NCBI GenBank assembly: GCA_021781655.1
Contig: JAJXWJ010000028.1
Coordinates: 1-39,757, forward strand
Direction of reading: 5' to 3'
DNA length: 39,757 nt
DNA from: Bacillota bacterium
GTDB taxonomy: Bacteria; Bacillota; Clostridia; Clostridiales; Clostridiaceae
Part shown: positions 1-7,951 of the stretch, in pieces
Layout: every line of letters begins with the position of its first letter
Numbering within the stretch: the first letter of the stretch is position 1
Program-made: the position numbers and the translations under genes
The notes under the pieces: generated by a model
Told to the model about the DNA's origin: nothing
Seen by the model: only the letters and a program-made list of their open reading frames with translations
Databases searched by the model: none

Positions 1-302
1 CAGGAAGCATTCCTGGCTTAAACAGTAAAGACCTTAAAGGTATGGATATGAATCAAGGTGAAAAGGAAATGAAAAAGGTTGAAGCTATGATTCAGTCTAT
101 GTCATCGAAGGAAAGAAAAAATCCAAACCTGGTTATTTCATCTTCTTCCAGAAAGAAGAGAATTACAAAAGGTTCTGGAACTACAGTTCAAGATTTAAAC
201 AGGTTCCTTAAGCAGTTTGAAATGATGAGAAAAATGATGAAACAACAAAAAGACTTATTAAAACCGGGTAAAAAGGGCATGTTTGGAAAACTTCCTTTTT
301 AA
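1..302 (+). CDS. ffh: Signal recognition particle protein Ffh, 3' end (partial)
   Basis: This is the C-terminal part of the SRP GTPase, cut by the left window edge; the reading frame is open from base 3. Ffh binds SRP RNA and the signal sequences of nascent membrane proteins and delivers them to FtsY. What is visible is the methionine-rich M domain: GSGTTVQDLNRFLKQF, then FEMMRKMMKQQK, then a basic tail ending KGMFGKLPF. The SRxxRI-type RNA-binding segment is seen as SRKKRITKGSG. The N and G domains lie outside the window. rpsP follows 36 bases later with no terminator between them, as is usual for the ffh-rpsP-rimM-trmD-rplS cluster of Firmicutes. Identification is firm from motif and context. 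Confidence 0.93.
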   Translation, partial: GSIPGLNSKDLKGMDMNQGEKEMKKVEAMIQSMSSKERKNPNLVISSSSRKKRITKGSGTTVQDLNRFLKQFEMMRKMMKQQKDLLKPGKKGMFGKLPF

Positions 303-338
303 CATAAACTTAATATCCTTTGAAGGAGGTGATTTTTA

Positions 339-584
339 ATGGCAGTAAAGATGAGACTAAAAAGAATGGGTGCAAAAAAAGCTCCTTTCTACAGAATAGT
401 AATCGCAGATTCAAGAAGTCCTAGAGACGGAAAATTTATCGAAGAAATAGGTTACTACAATCCAACTACAGAGCCAATGACTTTGAAAGTTGATGCTGAA
501 AAAGCAGCACAGTGGATCAAAAACGGAGCTCAACCATCTGATACAGTAAAGAAACTTTTAAACTTAAGTGGAGTGACTAAGTAA
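339..584 (+). CDS. rpsP: 30S ribosomal protein S16
   Basis: S16 is a small protein of the 30S subunit needed for its assembly. The 81-residue product has the family's typical length and N-terminus ([20 protein letters not shown]) followed by [22 protein letters not shown]. The start is fixed by a near-perfect Shine-Dalgarno sequence (AAGGAGGTGAT) about 5 bases upstream. It sits between ffh and the KH-domain gene in the conserved order. It is probably co-transcribed with ffh, because no promoter or terminator is seen in the 36-base gap. Confidence 0.97.
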   Translation: MAVKMRLKRMGAKKAPFYRIVIADSRSPRDGKFIEEIGYYNPTTEPMTLKVDAEKAAQWIKNGAQPSDTVKKLLNLSGVTK

Positions 585-601
585 TCACTGGGGGTGTATT
601 T

Positions 602-829
602 ATGAAAAAGCTTTTGGAAGATATAGCGAAATCATTAGTTGATAACCCAGATATGGTAGACGTAAAAGAAATTAATGGTGAAACTTCAATAATTCTTGAA
701 TTAAAAGTTGCACCAGAAGATATGGGCAAAGTAATTGGAAAACAGGGAAGAATAGCAAAAGCTATACGAACTGTTGTAAAAGCAGCAGCTATGAAAGCAA
801 ACAAAAGAGTTGTTGTTGAAATAATATAA
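602..829 (+). CDS. khpA: KH-domain RNA-binding protein KhpA (YlqC family)
   Basis: This is a 75-residue single-KH-domain protein. In Firmicutes KhpA pairs with KhpB (Jag/EloR) and binds RNA, affecting cell elongation and division. The KH signature GXXG is present as GKVIGKQGRIAKAIR in the middle of the protein. It starts at ATG 602, 17 bases after rpsP, behind a G-rich stretch (CTGGGGGTG) that serves as ribosome-binding site. It lies between rpsP and rimM, the usual position of ylqC. Its stop codon is buried in a perfect 17-bp hairpin (821-858), which may separate its expression from that of rimM. Confidence 0.93.
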   Translation: MKKLLEDIAKSLVDNPDMVDVKEINGETSIILELKVAPEDMGKVIGKQGRIAKAIRTVVKAAAMKANKRVVVEII

Positions 830-858
830 GAGTTAGGTTATCCTAACTCTTATATTAT
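821..858 (+). other. Perfect 17-bp hairpin over the khpA stop codon
   Basis: Arms at 821-837 and 842-858 are exact reverse complements around a TTAT loop. The 5' arm contains the khpA TAA (827-829) and the 3' arm ends 26 bases before the rimM start. No run of T follows (TATGAG), so it is not a classical intrinsic terminator. An mRNA processing or stability element is more likely. Confidence 0.75.
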
Positions 859-883
859 TATGAGTAAAGGAAGGTATAATAGT

Positions 884-1372
884 ATGGAACAATTTTTATC
901 TGTAGGACAAATTATAAATACTCATGGAGTAAAAGGTGAATTAAAGGTTTATCCATTAACAGATGACGTAAAAAGATTTCGAAAATTAAAAAAAGTTTAT
1001 ATAGATAATGAAGAAAGAACAATCATTTGGTGTAAAATAATGCCAAAGGTTGTTATAATTAAAATAGAAGGTATAGAAACATTAGAAGAAGCTTTTAGCT
1101 TAAAACAAAAATATTTAAAGGTTAAAAGGGAAGAGGCAGTAACATTAAAAAAAGACAGCTATTTTGTTGCAGATATCGTAGGTTCAAGAGTTATTGATGA
1201 AAATGATAAAGAGCTTGGCTGTGTTGATGAGGTTATATTTACTGGCAGTAACGATGTATATTGGATTAAGGGAGAAAATGAACTCCTTATTCCTGCCATA
1301 AAAACTGTAGTGGTTAAAGTGGATATAGAAGAAAAATTAATAGTTATAAAGCCGGTGGATGTATGGAGTTAA
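884..1372 (+). CDS. rimM: Ribosome maturation factor RimM
   Basis: RimM binds S19 and helps mature the 3' domain of 16S rRNA in the 30S subunit. The 162-residue protein has the N-terminal RimM domain ([21 protein letters not shown], residues 7-27) and a C-terminal PRC-barrel ([15 protein letters not shown] through ELLIPAI). I chose ATG 884 and not 860: AAAGGAAGG at 867-875 is correctly spaced for 884, while the 860 start lies against the hairpin with no site in front. The 3' end overlaps trmD by 10 bases, which suggests translational coupling. Confidence 0.95.
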   Translation: MEQFLSVGQIINTHGVKGELKVYPLTDDVKRFRKLKKVYIDNEERTIIWCKIMPKVVIIKIEGIETLEEAFSLKQKYLKVKREEAVTLKKDSYFVADIVGSRVIDENDKELGCVDEVIFTGSNDVYWIKGENELLIPAIKTVVVKVDIEEKLIVIKPVDVWS

Positions 1373-2085
1373 AAATAGACATCTTAACGCTTTTTCCAGA
1401 GATGTTTGATGTTTTTAATCATAGCATTATAGGAAGAGCTGTTAAAAATGAAATAATTAATATTAATACTACGAACATTAGAAATTATACTAATAATAAA
1501 CACAATAAGACAGATGAATACCCTTATGGTGGCGGTTGTGGTATGGTTATGACCGCTCAGCCTATTGTGGATGCCATTGATGCTGTAAAAAAAAATAACA
1601 AGGGTAAAGTTGTTTTTCTTGGACCTAGAGGCAAAACCTTTAATCAAGAAACCGCAAAGGCTTTATCAAAAGAAAAAGAATTGATTTTTTTATGCGGTCA
1701 TTATGAAGGAATCGATGAAAGGGTATACAAATACATCGATATGGAAATTTCCTTAGGTGATTTCGTTCTTACAGGAGGAGAAATGGCTTGTATTCCAATT
1801 GTAGATAGTATATGCCGTATGCTTCCAAAGGTTTTAGCTAGTGACGAAAGCTTTACAGAAGAGTCCTTTTATGATGGGGTACTTGAATATCCTCATTATA
1901 CTAGACCAGAGGATTTTAGAGGTGATGTGGTTCCCACAATACTATTATCTGGACACCATGAAAATATTAGAAAGTGGAGAAGGAAACAGTCACTTATAAT
2001 AACTAAAGAAAAAAGACCAGACTTATTTAATAAGTTAAAGCTTACTAAAGAAGATATTAAGCTTTTAAAAAACGAAGAACTCTGA
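1363..2085 (+). CDS. trmD: tRNA (guanine-N1)-methyltransferase TrmD
   Basis: TrmD methylates G37 of tRNAs that read CNN and some other codons, using S-adenosylmethionine, and prevents +1 frameshifting. The 240-residue product is the usual length. The trefoil-knot cofactor-binding motifs are clear: GPRGKTFNQ at about 87-95, [10 protein letters not shown] at 112-121 and [11 protein letters not shown] at 130-140. The start overlaps the last 10 bases of rimM. The gene ends the rimM-trmD pair; a new promoter for rplS begins 12 bases after its stop. Confidence 0.97.
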   Translation: MELKIDILTLFPEMFDVFNHSIIGRAVKNEIININTTNIRNYTNNKHNKTDEYPYGGGCGMVMTAQPIVDAIDAVKKNNKGKVVFLGPRGKTFNQETAKALSKEKELIFLCGHYEGIDERVYKYIDMEISLGDFVLTGGEMACIPIVDSICRMLPKVLASDESFTEESFYDGVLEYPHYTRPEDFRGDVVPTILLSGHHENIRKWRRKQSLIITKEKRPDLFNKLKLTKEDIKLLKNEEL

Positions 2086-2096
2086 TAAAAAAATTG

Positions 2097-2125
2097 TTGT
2101 TTTTCTTATGAATTTATGATATTAT
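2097..2125 (+). promoter_or_regulatory. Promoter of rplS
   Basis: A sigma-A-type promoter: -35 TTGTTT (2097-2102), a 17-bp spacer and -10 TATTAT (2120-2125). It lets rplS be transcribed independently of the upstream ffh-trmD unit, starting at about 2132. Confidence 0.6.
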
Positions 2126-2129
2126 GGAA

Positions 2130-2192
2130 GCTGTGCTAGTACGGGCGGTCCTCTGATTATTTACTTTAGTCATGAACGTCACATTATATATT
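2130..2192 (+). promoter_or_regulatory. Probable L19 ribosomal-protein leader of rplS
   Basis: The leader between the predicted transcription start and the rplS ribosome-binding site contains the block GGGCGGTCCTCTG (about 2143-2155). It lies in the position where the L19 leader RNA element is known in Bacillus and Clostridium. I assign it from position, GC contrast and the similarity of this block to what I recall of the family; I could not run a covariance model. Confidence 0.45.
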
Positions 2193-2207
2193 AGGAGGGA
2201 ATGCACA

Positions 2208-2552
2208 ATGTTAGATATTATTAAAGCTATTGAAGCTGAACAAATTAGAACTGATTTACCTGAATTCAATGTAGGTGACACGATTAGAATCGAAGTTAGA
2301 ATCAAAGAAGGCGAAAAGGAAAGACTACAAGCTTTTGAAGGTACTGTTATTAAAAAGCAAAATGGTGGTTTAAGAGAAACTTTCACTGTAAGAAGAGTTG
2401 CTTACAATGTTGGTGTAGAAAGAACTTTTCCAATCAATTCCCCAAGTCTTGCAAGCATCAAAGTTGTAAGAAGAGGTAAGGTAAGAAGAGCTAAATTATA
2501 CTACTTAAGAGATAGAGTAGGTAAAGCTGCAAAAGTTAAAGAAATAAGATAA
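2208..2552 (+). CDS. rplS: 50S ribosomal protein L19
   Basis: L19 lies at the 30S-50S interface. The 114-residue product reads [20 protein letters not shown], then the conserved [28 protein letters not shown] and [20 protein letters not shown] chose ATG 2208 over the upstream in-frame ATG at 2172, because AGGAGGG (2193-2199) is 8 bases before it and the extra residues do not belong to the family. The gene has its own promoter and leader and a terminator directly after it. Confidence 0.97.
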   Translation: MLDIIKAIEAEQIRTDLPEFNVGDTIRIEVRIKEGEKERLQAFEGTVIKKQNGGLRETFTVRRVAYNVGVERTFPINSPSLASIKVVRRGKVRRAKLYYLRDRVGKAAKVKEIR

Positions 2553-2553
2553 G

Positions 2554-2580
2554 AAAAGGGGCTTTTTAGTCCTTTTTTTA
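2554..2580 (+). terminator. Terminator after rplS
   Basis: AAAAGGGGC pairs with GTCCTTTT around a short TTTTTA loop (one wobble and one bulge), followed by a run of T. It starts one base after the rplS stop. Confidence 0.75.
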
Positions 2581-2613
2581 TTGTAATAAATTGTTTGAAA
2601 GGAATAGATTAAT

Positions 2614-3462
2614 ATGGCAAATCAAATTAACTGGTTTCCTGGTCACATGGCAAAAACTAGAAGAGAAATTAAAGAAAATTTAAAGCTTGTAGATGCAGTA
2701 ATAGAAATAAGGGATTCAAGAATTGTAAAATCAAGCATGAACCCAGAAATAAATGAAATATGCAAGGATAAGCCAAGAATTATATTACTAAACAAATGTG
2801 ATTTAAGTGAAGAAAAAGTTACAAAAGCTTGGATAAATAATTTATCTAAGGGCACGGTAAGAGCCATTGCAGTAAATAGTTTAAAAGGAATTGGCCTTAA
2901 TTATATAAAGCCAGAACTTGATAAATTATTGTCAGAAAAGATGGAAAGACTTAAAAATAAAGGTGTTGTAAATGTTGTTACAAGAGTAATGGTAGTTGGT
3001 ATTCCAAATGTAGGGAAGTCTTCATTTATAAATAAGATGGCGAAAAATAATATTGCTAAAATAGGTGATAAACCAGGTGTAACTAAAAGCAAACAGTGGA
3101 TTAAAACAAAAATTGGTATTGAACTTATGGATACACCAGGAGTTTTATGGCCTAAATTTGAAGAGGAAGAGGTTGGACTAAACTTAGCATTTACAGGAGC
3201 TATTAAAGATGAAATTATGGATGTGGAGGAACTGGCTTTAAAATTAATTGAAAGGCTTATGGAATATTATCCTAATAGGCTTAAAGACAGATATAAGCTT
3301 ACAGAACTTTTAGAAACAGCTATAGAGAATATGGATAAAATAGGTGTAAAAAGAGGTGCTGTAATTTCTGGTGGTAATATAGACTATAATAGGATAGCGG
3401 TAATGCTTTTAGATGAATTTAGAGGAGGTAAGTTAGGGCCCATTTCATTAGAAAGACCTTAA
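2614..3462 (+). CDS. rbgA: Ribosome biogenesis GTPase RbgA (YlqF)
   Basis: RbgA is a circularly permuted GTPase needed for late 50S assembly in Firmicutes. The permuted motif order is visible: G4 NKCD (60-63) comes before G1 GIPNVGKS (129-136) and G3 DTPG (173-176). The N-terminus NQINWFPGHMAKTRREI is the family signature. At 282 residues it is full length. It begins behind GAAAGGAA and is followed after 9 bases by rnhB, the usual partner. Confidence 0.95.
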   Translation: MANQINWFPGHMAKTRREIKENLKLVDAVIEIRDSRIVKSSMNPEINEICKDKPRIILLNKCDLSEEKVTKAWINNLSKGTVRAIAVNSLKGIGLNYIKPELDKLLSEKMERLKNKGVVNVVTRVMVVGIPNVGKSSFINKMAKNNIAKIGDKPGVTKSKQWIKTKIGIELMDTPGVLWPKFEEEEVGLNLAFTGAIKDEIMDVEELALKLIERLMEYYPNRLKDRYKLTELLETAIENMDKIGVKRGAVISGGNIDYNRIAVMLLDEFRGGKLGPISLERP

Positions 3463-3471
3463 TAAATAATT

Positions 3472-4254
3472 ATGGATATTACAATGCTCTCAACTTCAAA
3501 AATAAAAGACATTATAAAAGAATCAAATGAAGAAAAGCTAGATGTTTTAATTGGCTTGCTTTTAGCGGATAAAAGGAAAAGCGTGGAGGCTTTAGGCAAA
3601 AAGCTTAAAAATGAAAAGTTAAAAAAAGAAATTGAAATAAATAGAGTAAAAGGTATGTATAACCTTGATTTAAGCTATGGCACCAATATTTTAATTGCTG
3701 GTGCTGATGAAGTAGGAAGAGGGCCACTAGCAGGTCCAATTACTGCTGCTGCAGTAATCTTAGATTTAGAAGCTTTTCCAGAAAAATTAATATTAGAAAT
3801 AAATGATTCAAAAAAAATATCTTCAAAAAAGAGAGAAGAGCTTTCAGAAAAAATAAAAGAAAAGGCCATTGCCTTTAATATATTTTCTTTAGATAATAAA
3901 GAAATAGATGAAAAAGGCATAGGTTTTTGTAATCAAAAGGTATTAGAAAAGGCAGCTACTGGTCTTAACCCAAAGCCAGCACTGGTATTATCGGACGGCT
4001 ATCCAATAAAAAATATACAAATAAAAAATAACTTTATAATAAAAGGAGACAGCAAAAGTGCTAGTATCGCTTGTGCATCTATTATAGCTAAAGTGTATAG
4101 AGATAATTTAATGAAGGAATACGCTTTTATGTATCCAGAATACAAGCTTAATAGCAATGCAGGATATGGCAGTAAAGAACATATTGAGGCTATAAAAAAA
4201 TATGGAATTACACCAATTCATAGAAAAAGTTTTTTGACAAATATTTTAGGTTAG
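3472..4254 (+). CDS. rnhB: Ribonuclease HII
   Basis: RNase HII cuts the RNA strand of RNA-DNA hybrids and removes single ribonucleotides misincorporated in DNA. The catalytic core begins at ADEVGRGPLAGPITAAAV (from residue 78, acidic pair D79-E80), followed by NDSKKIS (111-117), LSDGYP with D175, and KGDSKSASIACASIIAKVYRD. It has 260 residues, including a roughly 70-residue N-terminal extension typical of the Bacillus/Clostridium form. No good ribosome-binding site precedes ATG 3472 or ATG 3484, so translation may be coupled to rbgA. It ends the left conserved block. Confidence 0.95.
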   Translation: MDITMLSTSKIKDIIKESNEEKLDVLIGLLLADKRKSVEALGKKLKNEKLKKEIEINRVKGMYNLDLSYGTNILIAGADEVGRGPLAGPITAAAVILDLEAFPEKLILEINDSKKISSKKREELSEKIKEKAIAFNIFSLDNKEIDEKGIGFCNQKVLEKAATGLNPKPALVLSDGYPIKNIQIKNNFIIKGDSKSASIACASIIAKVYRDNLMKEYAFMYPEYKLNSNAGYGSKEHIEAIKKYGITPIHRKSFLTNILG

Positions 4255-4273
4255 TTTTAAAAAAATATTGTAT

Positions 4274-4304
4274 ATTCATAAAATCTACATAAAAATTTGA
4301 TAAT
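4274..4304 (+). promoter_or_regulatory. Promoter of the two-component operon with 11-bp direct repeats
   Basis: Two adjacent 11-bp units, ATTCATAAAAT (4274-4284) and CTACATAAAAA (4285-4295), abut TTTGATAAT, whose GATAAT (4299-4304) is the likely -10. There is no good -35, as expected for an activated promoter. The same architecture recurs before the NlpC/P60 gene, so the site probably binds the response regulator encoded just downstream. The rest of the 147-base gap shows nothing else. Confidence 0.6.
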
Positions 4305-4401
4305 ATATTTACGTAAATAAAAATAATGAGTTAAAGATGAAATTTGAAGAAAAAATAAAAAAACATTCAATTTTCATTTTTTTCTTTTACGAGGTATGAG
4401 T

Positions 4402-5085
4402 ATGGATAATATTTTAATAATTGAAGATGGAAAAGCTGTAGCAGAAATAATGAAAGCATATTTAGAGAAAGAAGGTTATAATGTTTTTATTACAGATAAA
4501 GGGCTTAGTGGAATAGAATTATTTAGTAAAGAGGATTTTAAGTTAGTAATATTAGATTTAATGCTTCCAGACATTGAAGGTGAAGAAGTTTGTAAAGTAA
4601 TTAGAAAAATGTCTGATGAGGTCTATATCTTCATGCTAACGGCAAAAGTAGCGTTAAGTGATAAAATTGAAGGACTAAACATTGGTGCAGATGAGTATTT
4701 AACAAAGCCTTTAAGCCCAAGAGAACTTACTGCAAGGGTGAATGCTTTATTTCGAAGGGTTGTCAATGAAATTAATGATATACTTATATTTGATGATGGA
4801 AAACTGGAAATTGATAAAAGCTCAAGATTAGTAAAATTGAATGGGAAAATAGTGGTGCTTACTCCTAATGAATTTGATATATTGTATGTTTTAGCTAAAA
4901 ATAAAAAATGTGTATTGACAAGAGAACAACTCATAGAGAAAGTCTTTGGCTTAGGTTTTTATGGATCTGATAGAACGATCGATGTTCATATTAAAAATAT
5001 TCGTAAAAAAATTGAAGTAGATACTAAGTCGCCTAAATATATTATAACCGTTACAAAGTTAGGCTACAAATTCGGTAATATTTAA
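4402..5085 (+). CDS. OmpR-family response regulator
   Basis: This is a DNA-binding response regulator of 227 residues. It has a receiver domain (about 1-118) with acidic pocket E8-D9, phospho-acceptor D52 (in VILDLMLPD), T80 and K102. A C-terminal winged-helix OmpR/PhoB domain (about 125-225) follows, with LTPNEFDILYVLAKN and GSDRTIDVHIKNIRKKI. ATG 4402 is preferred to 4396 because GAGGT at 4391-4395 is properly spaced only for 4402. Its histidine kinase follows after 39 bases. The shared promoter repeats suggest autoregulation and control of the neighbouring cell-wall hydrolase. The specific ortholog (WalR, VanR-like or other) cannot be fixed. Confidence 0.92.
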   Translation: MDNILIIEDGKAVAEIMKAYLEKEGYNVFITDKGLSGIELFSKEDFKLVILDLMLPDIEGEEVCKVIRKMSDEVYIFMLTAKVALSDKIEGLNIGADEYLTKPLSPRELTARVNALFRRVVNEINDILIFDDGKLEIDKSSRLVKLNGKIVVLTPNEFDILYVLAKNKKCVLTREQLIEKVFGLGFYGSDRTIDVHIKNIRKKIEVDTKSPKYIITVTKLGYKFGNI

Positions 5086-5124
5086 CAATGAATTCTTTTG
5101 TGAATTTTTGGAGGAATTTGATTA

Positions 5125-6501
5125 ATGCAAAGTATTAGAAGAAGATTAAGTATAATAATTATATGCTGCTCGGTCATTGCTATTTTGTTATCGGCATTAT
5201 TTGTTAATCTAGCTGTTAATGATACATTTAATAAATATATGGTTGATATTCAAAATCAAAGAAATGATAGAATTGTACAATATTTTGAAGAGATATATAA
5301 GCGAGATAAAAAGTGGACTTCAACCTCAGGTGAGGAAATGCAGCACGAAGCATATATGAGTAATTATTGTTTATCGTTATTAAATGCTGACAAAAAAGTA
5401 ATTTGGCAAATGAATCCAAATGATATAAACGAAAGAAATCATATTATTCAGCAAGTAAATAGCGGCGGAGTATATATATCTCATAATTTTCCGGTAGAGG
5501 TTAATGGGAAGATAGTTGGTTATGTGAATATTGGACAATATTCACCAATACTTCTTTCCAAGCAAGATATAAATTTTAAGCTTTCAATAAATAAAGGCAT
5601 AATATTTAGTGTGTTAATATCAATTATTATCGTTATTATCATAAGTATAATAATATCAAAGCAATTTTCAAGACCTATCCAAGCTGTTGCAGAGACCTCA
5701 GTAGAACTTTCTAATGGAAATTATGAGTCTGCTTCTAGTATAAAGACGAATATAATTGAACTGAATAATCTAACTCAAAGCATAAATTCATTAGGTAATA
5801 AGTTGAGTCATCAGGATATGCTTAGAAAAAGATTAGTTTCAGACTTATCTCATGAAATAAGAACACCTCTAAATGTACTTCAAAACAACTTGGAAGCTAT
5901 GATTGACGGTATTTATCCAGTAAATGAAGAGCGTTTAAACTATTTAAATAATGAAGTTATCAGATTTAGTAAGTTGTTAGATAATTTAAATGCACTCAAG
6001 GAATTTGAGAAAGAAGAATCTGAATTGAATTTGGAAACTTTTGCTTTGGATGAATTGGTTGTATCTATTTGCAATGAGTTTATTATTGAATTTAAAAATA
6101 AAAATATATCTTTAGATATAAATATTGAAGCAGGCAATAGTTATGAAATGATTGGAGACTATGACAAGCTTAAACAAGTTTTTATTAATTTATTATCAAA
6201 TTCAAAAAAATTTACTGAGGCAGGCGGGAAGGTTTGGATTCAAATGAAACAAACTAAAGATAAAATTGTAGTTTCAATTAAGGATAATGGAATAGGAATT
6301 AATAAAGAAGATTTGCCTTACATTTTTGAGAGATTATATAGAGGCGATAAAAGTAGACATAAAATAGAAGGAAATGGATTAGGATTAACTATAGCCAAGA
6401 AAATTATTGATAATCATATGGGAACTATTTCTGTTGATAGTAATGTAGGTGCATGGACAGTTTTTACAGTTTCATTTACTGCTCCCATTTTTAAACTTTA
6501 A
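5125..6501 (+). CDS. Membrane sensor histidine kinase
   Basis: This is the 458-residue partner of the response regulator. It has TM1 (about 9-31), an extracellular sensor region of about 120 residues, TM2 (about 157-178), a HAMP linker, and HisKA with H243 in SDLSHEIRTP. The HATPase domain has an N box (INLLSNSKKFT, 354-364), G1 (DNGIGI), an F box (YIFERLYRGDKSR) and G2 (GNGLGLTIAKK). GGAGG lies about 10 bases before the start. There is no PAS domain, unlike Bacillus WalK. The C-terminus (GAWTVFTVSFTAPIFKL) is less regular than the usual FTITLP ending and overlaps a small ORF in another frame. Confidence 0.93.
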   Translation: MQSIRRRLSIIIICCSVIAILLSALFVNLAVNDTFNKYMVDIQNQRNDRIVQYFEEIYKRDKKWTSTSGEEMQHEAYMSNYCLSLLNADKKVIWQMNPNDINERNHIIQQVNSGGVYISHNFPVEVNGKIVGYVNIGQYSPILLSKQDINFKLSINKGIIFSVLISIIIVIIISIIISKQFSRPIQAVAETSVELSNGNYESASSIKTNIIELNNLTQSINSLGNKLSHQDMLRKRLVSDLSHEIRTPLNVLQNNLEAMIDGIYPVNEERLNYLNNEVIRFSKLLDNLNALKEFEKEESELNLETFALDELVVSICNEFIIEFKNKNISLDINIEAGNSYEMIGDYDKLKQVFINLLSNSKKFTEAGGKVWIQMKQTKDKIVVSIKDNGIGINKEDLPYIFERLYRGDKSRHKIEGNGLGLTIAKKIIDNHMGTISVDSNVGAWTVFTVSFTAPIFKL

Positions 6502-6661
6502 TACAGGACTTAAACTAGCAATTTCAGGTTTTATACCATTTATATGTCCAATAATGATGGTATTTATGATTCCTATGATGCTTAAGGGAATGGGAAATAA
6601 AAATTCTGATGCTAATATGAAGGCGGTAAGCAAGAATGATGAAAGTGATATAACTGAATAA
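6449..6661 (+). CDS. Small hydrophobic protein candidate after the histidine kinase
   Basis: I do not recognise this 70-residue ORF. It overlaps the last 53 bases of the kinase gene and encodes one strongly hydrophobic segment (LAISGFIPFICPIMMVFMIP) followed by a polar tail rich in K, D, N and S. A TM segment followed by a soluble tail is plausible for a real small membrane protein co-transcribed with the two-component genes. However, no ribosome-binding site supports ATG 6449, and the true start could be internal (for example ATG 6557). It could also be a remnant left by recombination at the kinase 3' end. Low confidence. Confidence 0.35.
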   Translation: MHGQFLQFHLLLPFLNFNTGLKLAISGFIPFICPIMMVFMIPMMLKGMGNKNSDANMKAVSKNDESDITE

Positions 6662-6681
6662 ATACAGCCAATGTATAGTAA

Positions 6682-6725
6682 AAAAGGAGCTGTCGCACTA
6701 AATAAATAGTGCGACAGCTCCTTTT
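6682..6725. terminator. Bidirectional terminator between the kinase operon and the NlpC/P60 gene
   Basis: A perfect 19-bp stem (6682-6700 and 6707-6725) with an AATAAA loop has an A tract on one side and TTTT on the other, so it works for both converging units. Its right edge overlaps the NlpC/P60 stop codon. The core GGAGCTGTCGCA resembles the hairpin at 15986-16043. Confidence 0.9.
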
Positions 6726-7839
6726 ATTTTACTCTTCTAGCTGTTAAATAATCTCTTCCGCTTAATGGTGATATTTTTACTGATTCGCCTGTACGTGGAG
6801 CTTCTATAAACATTCCATTTCCTACATATATACCTTCATGATATGGATTACTATATGTACCAAAGAAAATTATGTCACCAGGCTGAAGATTGTTTTCTGA
6901 AACTTCAACTCCATCCTTAATTTGCTCGTAAGTCGTTCTACCAACAATTATTCCGAAATGGTTATAAACATATTGAACGAAGCCTGAGCAATCGAAGCCT
7001 GAGCTTGGAGATGAGCCTCCCCAAACATAAGGCGTACCTAAAAAAGTTGATGCATATGATATAATAGCATCATTAGAATAATTGCCTCTATTAATACTAG
7101 TTGGCATAATAGTATTTGTTGAAGTATCAGCACTTTTAAGCATCTCAGCTTCCGTTTGGGCTGCTTCAACCTGAGCCTTATAAGAGGCACTTATAGATAT
7201 TAATGCTTCAGCTTTAGCTTTTGCTTGTGAAAGTAAAGGCTCTTCTTGCGATTTTTGATTATTTAATTGAGCCAATTGCCTTTCATTATTATTTTTTAAA
7301 ATAGCAAGCTGTTTATTATCTGCAATTAATTTATTTTCCTTAGCACCTAATTCTTGCTTACTTTCATTTAGGTTTGATATTACTGCGTTATTATAATAAG
7401 ATATTCGCTTTAGTATTTCCACTCTTGAAATAAAATCACTAATTCCACTTGAATTCAAAATAACACTTAAATAACCTCCATCTTCATTCATGTACATTGC
7501 CCTAATTCTCTTGTTAAAGGTATCTTGCTGAATTTTAATTTCTGCTTCTGATTTCAATAGACTTTGCTTTGCTGTCAATATTTCTAATTCTTTATTTTGA
7601 ATTTGATTATTAATATTATAAATTTCATTTATGCTTTGTTGAATTTGGTTGTCCATCTTTTCTATAGTAGCATTTATTGAATTCACTTCATTTTGTGCTG
7701 TTTCTTCCGAACTTACACTTTGATTATAATTATTTTGTGAGATGACTAAGTTATTATTTGTTGCAGTAGCAGCAAATACTTTTGAATTTAACATAACAAT
7801 ACTTAAAGTCAAAACTATAATTTTTATTCTCTTGTTCAA
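6724..7839 (-). CDS. Secreted CwlO/PcsB-like NlpC/P60 peptidoglycan endopeptidase
   Basis: This is an exported cell-wall hydrolase of 371 residues that probably cuts peptidoglycan stem peptides. It has a signal peptide (1-24, cleavage near VFAATA) and a long coiled coil (about 45-240) with the CwlO/PcsB-type stretch GYLSVILNSSGISDFISRV (122-140). After a Thr/Ser linker comes a C-terminal NlpC/P60 domain (252-371). Candidate catalytic residues are C284 (GFDCSGFVQY), H334 (YHEGIYVG) and E346 (FIEAPRTG), the Cys-His-Glu set of RipA-like enzymes. Translation starts at TTG, 7 bases after AGGAGG. Its promoter repeats match those of the two-component operon, which suggests control by that system as in WalRK-CwlO/PcsB. 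Confidence 0.92.
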   Translation of the reverse strand: MNKRIKIIVLTLSIVMLNSKVFAATATNNNLVISQNNYNQSVSSEETAQNEVNSINATIEKMDNQIQQSINEIYNINNQIQNKELEILTAKQSLLKSEAEIKIQQDTFNKRIRAMYMNEDGGYLSVILNSSGISDFISRVEILKRISYYNNAVISNLNESKQELGAKENKLIADNKQLAILKNNNERQLAQLNNQKSQEEPLLSQAKAKAEALISISASYKAQVEAAQTEAEMLKSADTSTNTIMPTSINRGNYSNDAIISYASTFLGTPYVWGGSSPSSGFDCSGFVQYVYNHFGIIVGRTTYEQIKDGVEVSENNLQPGDIIFFGTYSNPYHEGIYVGNGMFIEAPRTGESVKISPLSGRDYLTARRVK

Positions 7840-7891
7840 AACTTTTCCTCCTGATTTTAATATTTTATATATGTAAAGTTTTATGATTCAT

Positions 7892-7922
7892 ATTATCAAA
7901 ATAATGTGTAGTTTTTATGTAG
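7892..7922 (-). promoter_or_regulatory. Promoter of the NlpC/P60 gene with 11-bp direct repeats
   Basis: Read on the - strand, CTACATAAAAA (7922-7912) and CTACACATTAT (7911-7901) are followed by TTTGATAAT (7900-7892). Spacing is identical to the promoter at 4274-4304. On the + strand the repeats read TGTAGTTTTTATGTAGT, i.e. TGTAGT-N5-TGTAGT, one base per half-site away from the known WalR consensus TGTWAH-N5-TGTWAH. Confidence 0.62.
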
Positions 7923-7951
7923 TATACTAAATGAATATTTCTTTATATTTT

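Noticed and set aside
4623-4934. 103-codon - strand frame in the response regulator gene
   Set aside because: Antisense shadow of a conserved gene; no start signals.
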